From NCBI GenBank assembly GCA_005862285.1, contig SZXW01000010.1, positions 186,001 through 250,000 of the forward strand: a stretch of DNA of 64,000 nucleotides. Reading direction: 5' to 3'. Shown piece after piece: positions 58,578 to 64,000 of the stretch. The number at the start of each line of letters is the position of its first letter. Positions within the stretch are counted from its first letter, which is position 1. Source of the DNA: Chlorobium sp. GTDB lineage: Bacteria; Bacteroidota; Chlorobiia; Chlorobiales; Chlorobiaceae. The position numbers were made by a program, and so were the translations under genes. The notes under the pieces were generated by a model that was given only the letters and a program-made list of their open reading frames with translations, ran no database searches and was not told the DNA's origin.

Positions 58578-59888
58578 TTACTGTTTCATTCCAGGCATGT
58601 TTGGGGACATTTCCCCGGTTGCCGTGCCCCGGAGCTGTGATTCGGAATCGATCAGGTAAGCACCTGAAACAACGACTTTCTCTCCGCTCCTGATCCCCGA
58701 AAGGATCTGCACCTTGTCCTTTGTGCGTTGTCCCACCTCGACGTTCCTCGGTTCAAACATGCCGGGCGAGCTTTCAACCCAGAGCACCTGGCGTCTGCCC
58801 GTATCGATGAGAGCCGTGACGGGCACGACGATTGCCGGTTTCAGGGGAACCCTTATCGTTGTGTTGACAAACATTTCCGGCTTCAGGAGCAGATCCGGGT
58901 TCATGAGCTCCACCCTGACCCTGACGGTTCTTGTCTTCGGGTCGAGAACCGGATAGACGAGTGATACCTTCCCGTTGAAGGTTTTCGACGGGTAGGCCCG
59001 TGAGGTGATGTTGACAGGCAGGCCCTTGTGCACCGATGCGAAATCGTTTTCGTACACTTCGGCTTCCACCCAGACTTTCGAAAGGTCGGCTATCGAAAAC
59101 AGCGCATCTCCTGCGTTGACATACTGCCCCTGCTGGACCATTTTTTCGATGACGACACCGGAATAAGGAGTGAAAACAGCGAGATTGACCGAAGCTTTAC
59201 CGGTTTTTCCGAGCCGGGCAATCTGTCCTTCGTTGACTCCGAGCAGCCTGAGGCGCTGCCTTGCCGATGAAACAAGGAGCTCGCCGTTTTCGGCTATCGA
59301 CTGGAATGAAGATCCCTTCAACTGTTCGCGGCTTCTGAGGGCAAGCAGGTATTCCTGCTGCGCCGTATAGAGGTCCGGAGAATAGATTTCCGCTACAGCC
59401 ATCCCCCTGGTGACAGTCGATCCTGCCGTGCCCAGAAAAAGCCGGTCGAGGCGTCCGGCAACCCATGCCGTCACTTTTGCCTGTCTCGACTGGTCATACT
59501 GAACGATACCTGCCGCATTGATTTCCTTGTCGAGCGGTTCTTCAGCCGCTTCGGCTGTGGCGACATTGGCCATCACACGCTGTGTCGGAGAAAGGGTTAT
59601 ATGGCCTGTCATGACAGGTTGACGGGCATCATTGCCGGCACCTGCACCGGGAACAGGAGCAGTATCGGGCTTATTAATGAGCTGCATGCCGCAGACAGGA
59701 CAATTCCCCGGTTTATCCCTGACAATGAAGGGATGCATCGAGCAGGTCCAGAGCTGTTTTGCCTGGGGCCCTGTTTTTGCAGGAACATTTCCCTGTTGAT
59801 TGTTCTGCCACAGCATGATGCCGGTCCCGGCCGCGATTGCAAGAAGAAGCACAATCAGTGCAATCCATTGTTTCGTTTTCTGTTCCAT
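58578..59888 (-). CDS. cusB: RND periplasmic adaptor with heavy-metal-binding domain, CusB-like
   Basis: Membrane-fusion protein linking pump and outer-membrane channel. A single N-terminal membrane anchor (WIALIVLLLAIAAGTGIMLW) is followed by a Cys/Met/His-rich metal site (WTCSMHPFIVRDKPGNCPVC), as in CusB-type adaptors of many non-enteric bacteria. Barrel-sandwich and beta-barrel parts follow (VYENDFASVHKGLPVNITSR). The C-terminus ends MSPNMPGMKQ, again methionine-rich. It lies 19 bases upstream of cusA and three bases behind cusC. Confidence 0.9.
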   Translation of the reverse strand: MEQKTKQWIALIVLLLAIAAGTGIMLWQNNQQGNVPAKTGPQAKQLWTCSMHPFIVRDKPGNCPVCGMQLINKPDTAPVPGAGAGNDARQPVMTGHITLSPTQRVMANVATAEAAEEPLDKEINAAGIVQYDQSRQAKVTAWVAGRLDRLFLGTAGSTVTRGMAVAEIYSPDLYTAQQEYLLALRSREQLKGSSFQSIAENGELLVSSARQRLRLLGVNEGQIARLGKTGKASVNLAVFTPYSGVVIEKMVQQGQYVNAGDALFSIADLSKVWVEAEVYENDFASVHKGLPVNITSRAYPSKTFNGKVSLVYPVLDPKTRTVRVRVELMNPDLLLKPEMFVNTTIRVPLKPAIVVPVTALIDTGRRQVLWVESSPGMFEPRNVEVGQRTKDKVQILSGIRSGEKVVVSGAYLIDSESQLRGTATGEMSPNMPGMKQ

Positions 59889-59891
59889 CGG

Positions 59892-61244
59892 TCATTCCGG
59901 GTTTTTTGCAAGTGTTCCACTGGAAAGGTGTTGGACATCGGCTGTCCGTGCAGGAAGCAGTTCCGTTCCTGTCAGGGCTTCGAGCCGGGCAAGCTTCATC
60001 ATGAAGTCCGCTTCGGCATCGAAAAGCTCTCGCTGATAAGTGAAAAGCGCCATCGTACCCTCGAGGATCATGCTGAACTCACTCTTGCCTGCGCGATAGC
60101 CGATCATGGCTGACTGTACGGATTGTTCAGCCTGCGGGACGATACCTTTCCTGTAAAGCTCGACAGTCTTGCGGAGCCGTTCGTATTCCAGCACGGTCTG
60201 GTTGATGGCAAGGCCGATACTGTTCTTAATGGCATTCAATTCCTCCTGCGCCATCATCGTTTCGGAAACCGACTCGGCAACCATTGCTTCCCTTTTTCCC
60301 GGCCACAGGGGAAGGTTGAAGCTGAGGCCGAGAGAAAACATATTCTCACCGGGATCCTGCACCATGCCGCTCGTTACCGGTTCGCGCAGCATGTATTCCG
60401 CCGAAAGGCTGACATCGGGCAGGAGTTCCCTTTGTGCCAGGCGTCTGCCGGCCTGCGCCTTCTGAAGCAGGCTCGAAAGGCTTTTCAGCTGAGGGCGTTT
60501 GTCGAGGGCGGTTTCAAGCAGCTTTTCGGAATCGACTTGTATCTGCGGAAGGGTAAAATCGCCAATTGGTCCTACATTGGTTGCCGGTTTGCGATAAAGC
60601 AGGTAATTGATGTTCGCCTCGATGCTCCTGCGCTGCTGCTGCAGGGAGAGCTGCATGGCAAGCATCCTCGATTGCTCAAGACCCGCTTTGTAGATATTCT
60701 GCTGTGATCCCTGACCGGCGGCTGACCGGAGTCCGTTGAGGGTCACAAGGTTATCGAGAATTTTCAGGCTTTTATCGACTAAAGCCAGTTCCTTGTCAAC
60801 CGCCCAGAGCTTGTAGTAAGCTTCCCTGACCATCAGTGCGAGCTCGAGTTTCCTTTCTTCCAGGGCCCAGCGGTACGATTCTGATTCATTCTTTGCCATT
60901 TCTTTCCGCAAACCGAGCTTGCCCCATAACGGCAGCTGCTGCGAAACACCGAAAACAATTCCTGACTGCGGGTCCCTGTTGAAAACGAAAGGGTCTTTTG
61001 CCATCATGTTCTGCAGTTTGACCATGAACATCGGGTCCTCGGGATATGATGCCTGTCTGGCTTTCGCGGCATACATTTTCCAGCGGGATTCCGAAGACCT
61101 GAGCTCCGGATTGTTTGCGATTGCCGTGCTGACAAGAGCCTGAAGATTTTCGGCAGGCACTGCCATATCCTGTGCAAGTGCAGATACGGGAAGAAAAAAC
61201 AGGAAGAGTAAAACCTGCACTCGTATGTTTTTCATGAAAATCAT
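59892..61244 (-). CDS. cusC: Outer-membrane efflux channel, TolC/CusC family
   Basis: A 450-residue outer-membrane factor with signal peptide (VQVLLFLFFLPVSALAQ). Two OEP repeats contain the long coiled-coil helices (NPELRSSESRWKMYAAKARQ; ESVSETMMAQEELNAIKNSI). It is the first gene of the efflux operon. Two start codons are possible: ATG 61244 and ATG 61235 (MKNIRVQV). A near-consensus sigma-54 promoter lies about 40 bases upstream. Confidence 0.88.
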   Translation of the reverse strand: MIFMKNIRVQVLLFLFFLPVSALAQDMAVPAENLQALVSTAIANNPELRSSESRWKMYAAKARQASYPEDPMFMVKLQNMMAKDPFVFNRDPQSGIVFGVSQQLPLWGKLGLRKEMAKNESESYRWALEERKLELALMVREAYYKLWAVDKELALVDKSLKILDNLVTLNGLRSAAGQGSQQNIYKAGLEQSRMLAMQLSLQQQRRSIEANINYLLYRKPATNVGPIGDFTLPQIQVDSEKLLETALDKRPQLKSLSSLLQKAQAGRRLAQRELLPDVSLSAEYMLREPVTSGMVQDPGENMFSLGLSFNLPLWPGKREAMVAESVSETMMAQEELNAIKNSIGLAINQTVLEYERLRKTVELYRKGIVPQAEQSVQSAMIGYRAGKSEFSMILEGTMALFTYQRELFDAEADFMMKLARLEALTGTELLPARTADVQHLSSGTLAKNPE

Positions 61245-61284
61245 GGCAATGTCATGTCTGATTATTGCTTATAAGTTTATACCA

Positions 61285-61298
61285 GCAAAGATCGTGCC
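61285..61298 (-). promoter_or_regulatory. Sigma-54 (-24/-12) promoter of the cus operon
   Basis: On the minus strand: GGCACGATCTTTGC, with the invariant GG and GC separated by exactly ten bases (consensus TGGCAC-N5-TTGC). Only the leading T of the consensus is missing. Transcription would start near 61274, about 30 bases ahead of the cusC ATG. The adjacent regulator gene encodes a sigma-54 activator. Confidence 0.75.
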
Positions 61299-61355
61299 GC
61301 CCCCCTCGCACCCTTGCCACTCCTGTATTCATGAACCCGCGCCCAATAAAAGTAA

Positions 61356-61387
61356 AGAATATCCTTCATCACCATGTAGAATATTCT
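61356..61387. promoter_or_regulatory. Candidate upstream activator sites
   Basis: AGAATATTCT (61378-61387) is a perfect 10-base palindrome; AGAATATCCT (61356-61365) is a near copy. They start 22 bases apart, about two helical turns, and lie 60-90 bases upstream of the -24 element, a normal place for enhancer-binding protein sites. Confidence 0.5.
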
Positions 61388-61440
61388 GCACACTGTTCGA
61401 TTAAACTGTGACCGGAGAATGTGTCAGGATAAAGCCTGAT

Positions 61441-62790
61441 CTAAGGCAGAGTGATGCCGTATTTTTCAATCCGGTAGATGAGAACGTGGCGAGGAATACT
61501 CAGAAAACGGGCGGCAGCGGCCTGGTTCCAGGAATTTTTCTCGAGCGCATGGATAATGATGTTCTTTTCGAGGTCGTCCAGGGGATACCCTTCATCGGGA
61601 AGGTTGATCATGTTGTTCGCTTCGGTCTTTTTTTGAAGCATGTTTTCAGGGAGGTCGGAAACACCGATGCTGTCACTGTGCCTCAGGATCAGAATGCGTT
61701 CCACCGTGTTTTCAAGTTCCCGAATGTTGCCCGGCCACGGATGATGCTTCATCACTTCAAGCGCATCCCGGCTGAATTGAACCTCGGCGCTGCCGTGCTT
61801 TTCACAGAAATGGCGGATAAGCAGCGCGATATCGTCCCTGCGTTCTCTGAGCGGGGGAAGATGGATCTCGATCACCGACAGCCGGTAAAAGAGGTCTTCA
61901 CGGAATGATCCGCCCGTTACTGCTTTTCTGATATCGAGATTGGTGGCCGAAAGCACACGGACATCGATTTTCAGGGGCTTATCGCTTCCAACCGGATCTA
62001 TTTCCTTTTCCTGCAGTGCCCTGAGCAGTTTTGGCTGCAGCTCGGGCAGCAGTTCGCCGATCTCGTCGAGAAAAAGCGTTCCACCCTCGGCCAGCTGGAA
62101 TTTGCCGGCCTTGTCCTTCAGAGCCCCTGTAAACGCCCCCTTTGCATATCCGAAAAGTTCGCTTTCGATGAGCTCGCGGGGGATGGCCGAACAGTTTATG
62201 GCTACAAAAGGAGCATTCCTGCGTGAGCTCTGAGCATGGATCGCGCGGGCGACCAGCTCCTTGCCTGTGCCGGATTCTCCGGTTATCAGCACGGCTGCTT
62301 CCGTATCCGCCACCTTGTTTATCACATCGAAAACCTTCTGCATCTCGTTCGACGTCCCGATCATGTTGCGAAAGCCGGCTTTTTCATCAAGCTGGCTTTT
62401 GAGCCGACGGTTCTCCTCGATCACACCGGAATACTGAAGTGCCTTGCTTACCGTCAGTTTCAGGGAGTCCCTGCTGAACGGCTTCTGGATGTAGTCATAT
62501 GCTCCGGCTTTCATGGCTTCCACGGCTCTGTCGACCTCTCCGAATGCCGTGATGATGATGACCAGTGTTTCCGGGGATCGCTGCCTGATATGCCGGAGAA
62601 CATCAAGCCCATCGATACCAGGCATTTTCATGTCGGTAATCACGAGGGCTGGCATCAGTTGATCGAACATGCCCAGTCCTTTTTCACCTGAAGCGGCGAC
62701 CGATACCTCGTAACCTTCCTGCTGGAGATTGTATTCCATGACCCTGCGCAGCGAAGGATCGTCGTCGATGACAAGAATTCTTTGTTTCAT
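61441..62790 (-). CDS. Sigma-54-dependent response regulator (NtrC/ZraR type)
   Basis: A 449-residue activator: receiver domain (residues 1-120; acidic pocket IDDDPS, phospho-acceptor Asp in LVITDMKMPGIDG), AAA+ domain (Walker A ITGESGTGKELVARAIHA, GAFTGA loop, Walker B GGTLFLDEIGEL) and Fis-type HTH at the C-terminus (NSWNQAAAARFLSIPRHVLI). The kinase gene lies four bases upstream, and the metal-efflux operon with a sigma-54 promoter lies 196 bases downstream, so it probably controls that operon in response to periplasmic metal or envelope stress. Confidence 0.93.
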   Translation of the reverse strand: MKQRILVIDDDPSLRRVMEYNLQQEGYEVSVAASGEKGLGMFDQLMPALVITDMKMPGIDGLDVLRHIRQRSPETLVIIITAFGEVDRAVEAMKAGAYDYIQKPFSRDSLKLTVSKALQYSGVIEENRRLKSQLDEKAGFRNMIGTSNEMQKVFDVINKVADTEAAVLITGESGTGKELVARAIHAQSSRRNAPFVAINCSAIPRELIESELFGYAKGAFTGALKDKAGKFQLAEGGTLFLDEIGELLPELQPKLLRALQEKEIDPVGSDKPLKIDVRVLSATNLDIRKAVTGGSFREDLFYRLSVIEIHLPPLRERRDDIALLIRHFCEKHGSAEVQFSRDALEVMKHHPWPGNIRELENTVERILILRHSDSIGVSDLPENMLQKKTEANNMINLPDEGYPLDDLEKNIIIHALEKNSWNQAAAARFLSIPRHVLIYRIEKYGITLP

Positions 62791-62794
62791 GCCG

Positions 62795-63907
62795 TTACTG
62801 TTTGGTCTTTTCCGAAACCGGAAGCCTGATGATGACGGTCGTGCCCTTCCCCTTCAGGCTTTCTATTGCAATGGTGCCGTTGTGGCTTTCGATAATTTTT
62901 TTCGTGATGGAAAGACCAAGACCTGTCCCATCCGGTTTCGTGGTGAAGAACGGTACGAAAAGCCGGTCCAGATTCCCGAGATCGATACCGGGGCCACTGT
63001 CATGAATGCGGATGCTCAAGCTTACACTGTCGGAAGCATCGACAGCAATGGAAACGCTGCTTCCCGCCGGTGCCGCCTGAAGCGCGTTCAGGATAATGTT
63101 CAGAAAAGCCTGGCGCAGTTTTTCGCTGTCAGCCATGATCGGAACCTGCTTGCCGGTTGGTTCGAGAACTATTTCCACATGATGATTTCTCGCATCGTTT
63201 GTCAGGAGGGTTGCAATGGTTTCAAGCTCTTCCATGACATTGCAGGGCTGCATGTCGGAAGGCCGGGGACGAACCATCTGCAGGAACTCGCTGACAACCC
63301 GGTTCAGGCGCTCGGTCTCCCTGATCTGGATATCGATGAACTCATGTTTCGGGTTATCCGGCGGGTAATCATCCCTGAGTATTTCAGCCGTCCCCCTGAT
63401 GGAACCGAGCGGGTTCCGCACTTCGTGGGCCAGCACGGCAGCAAGCTCGACCATGGTTGAAAGTTTCTCGGCCCTTCTAAGCTGCTCTTCGATCGCCATG
63501 ATCCTTTCAGACTGCGCCTTGAGTTTGCTGTACGATATTTCAAGGCCTTCGGCGGTTTTTTTCAGCTCGGCCGTGCGTTCCTTTTCAAGCTGGGATAAAA
63601 AACCGGTCAGGCCTCCGACGATATTGAAAAGCAGTATTTCGAGATATTTCCCTGTTTCCATGGAGAAATCGCCGCCCCACTGGTAGAGAATGTGAGGTGC
63701 ATACACGATACTGACGATGACTGAGCAGAACAATCCTCCGCGCAGGCCGAACCAGAGTGCGGAAAGGATGATCGGGATATAGTAGAGGCGCTGAAAAATG
63801 TCATGGAGATAGGAAGCGTGAAGCGGCGTGAAATAATGGAACATGCTGATACCGGTTACGGCAACCGTTAAAATCAGGAGCCTTGTATAATCCGGCTTTC
63901 CAATCAT
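62795..63907 (-). CDS. Membrane-bound sensor histidine kinase, partner of the regulator
   Basis: A 370-residue kinase. The N-terminus has about four hydrophobic segments (LLILTVAVTGISMFHYF; YIPIILSALWFGLRGGLFCS) and no large periplasmic loop, so it may sense within the membrane. A coiled coil leads to HisKA (ELAAVLAHEVRNPLGSIRG) and HATPase_c ([40 protein letters not shown]). Gene order kinase-regulator-cusCBA suggests a metal-responsive pair like ZraSR or CusRS in role. The 93 bases beyond its start hold nothing recognisable. Confidence 0.9.
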   Translation of the reverse strand: MIGKPDYTRLLILTVAVTGISMFHYFTPLHASYLHDIFQRLYYIPIILSALWFGLRGGLFCSVIVSIVYAPHILYQWGGDFSMETGKYLEILLFNIVGGLTGFLSQLEKERTAELKKTAEGLEISYSKLKAQSERIMAIEEQLRRAEKLSTMVELAAVLAHEVRNPLGSIRGTAEILRDDYPPDNPKHEFIDIQIRETERLNRVVSEFLQMVRPRPSDMQPCNVMEELETIATLLTNDARNHHVEIVLEPTGKQVPIMADSEKLRQAFLNIILNALQAAPAGSSVSIAVDASDSVSLSIRIHDSGPGIDLGNLDRLFVPFFTTKPDGTGLGLSITKKIIESHNGTIAIESLKGKGTTVIIRLPVSEKTKQ

Positions 63908-64000
63908 TTCATTACAGCATGATGTTGAACCGCTTTCAGGAGCATAAACTATCTGAAGAGATTATAAAATTCAGAAAAAATAAAGATCGCTTCGAATAAG

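Overview
The window looks like a chromosomal segment of a green sulfur bacterium (Chlorobiaceae; Chlorobium, Prosthecochloris or a close relative). This rests on protein style and gene content: a lepA/lepB pair, an hrcA-grpE-dnaJ operon, an archaeal-type prolyl-tRNA synthetase, and a nifV-nifA pair. No photosynthesis gene is present to settle it, so the assignment is inference. No tRNA or rRNA gene was found.

Layout. 1-3.8 kb: minus-strand housekeeping genes (lepB fragment, lepA, fmt, def). 4.4-10.3 kb: a five-PAS hybrid kinase, a Fur-family regulator and a CPA2 cation/proton antiporter. 10.3-11.8 kb: a 1.4-kb gene-free stretch with an AT-rich block, a cluster of eight same-strand DnaA-box-like 9-mers (candidate replication origin) and a MITE-like inverted-repeat element. 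11.8-19.4 kb: a plus-strand run of proB, proA, a LolD-type ATPase, an MFS transporter, mpl, gap and a flavodoxin-like protein. 19.5-27.8 kb: dnaJ/grpE/hrcA, prmC, an exported DUF4412-like protein and a PAS/GAF sensor kinase.

27.8-33.7 kb is accessory DNA: a frameshifted ribbon-helix-helix antitoxin, an intact one, three copies of a dispersed repeat, two tandem structured leaders that appear to lock the start codons of two small ORFs, a truncated metK, several small ORFs, a relic type I-C CRISPR array and a REP-associated tyrosine transposase (RAYT) flanked by perfect 17-bp inverted repeats. 33.8-44.9 kb is a complete type I-F CRISPR-Cas locus read on the minus strand: WYL regulator, DEDDh exonuclease, cas1, cas2-3, csy1, csy2, csy3, csy4, structured leader, then 19 identical repeats. 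The WYL and DEDDh genes are translationally coupled and sit directly ahead of cas1, suggesting a regulated adaptation module. 45.2-46.5 kb holds a decayed hsdM fragment and a hicAB toxin-antitoxin pair between direct copies of a repeat carrying the RAYT-type REP core.

46.8-64 kb returns to core functions: proS, a 2-Cys peroxiredoxin, a repeat-rich gap, nifV (homocitrate for FeMo-co) with nifA (sigma-54 activator), a hybrid kinase with an unrecognised N-terminal domain, and a copper/silver-type RND efflux operon (cusC, cusB, cusA, cupredoxin-like protein). Ahead of cusC lies a near-consensus sigma-54 promoter with two helically phased palindromic sites, just downstream of a two-component pair whose regulator is a sigma-54 activator. 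The best leads are the paired RNA leaders, the origin-like cluster, the WYL-DEDDh-cas1 coupling and the REP/RAYT network.
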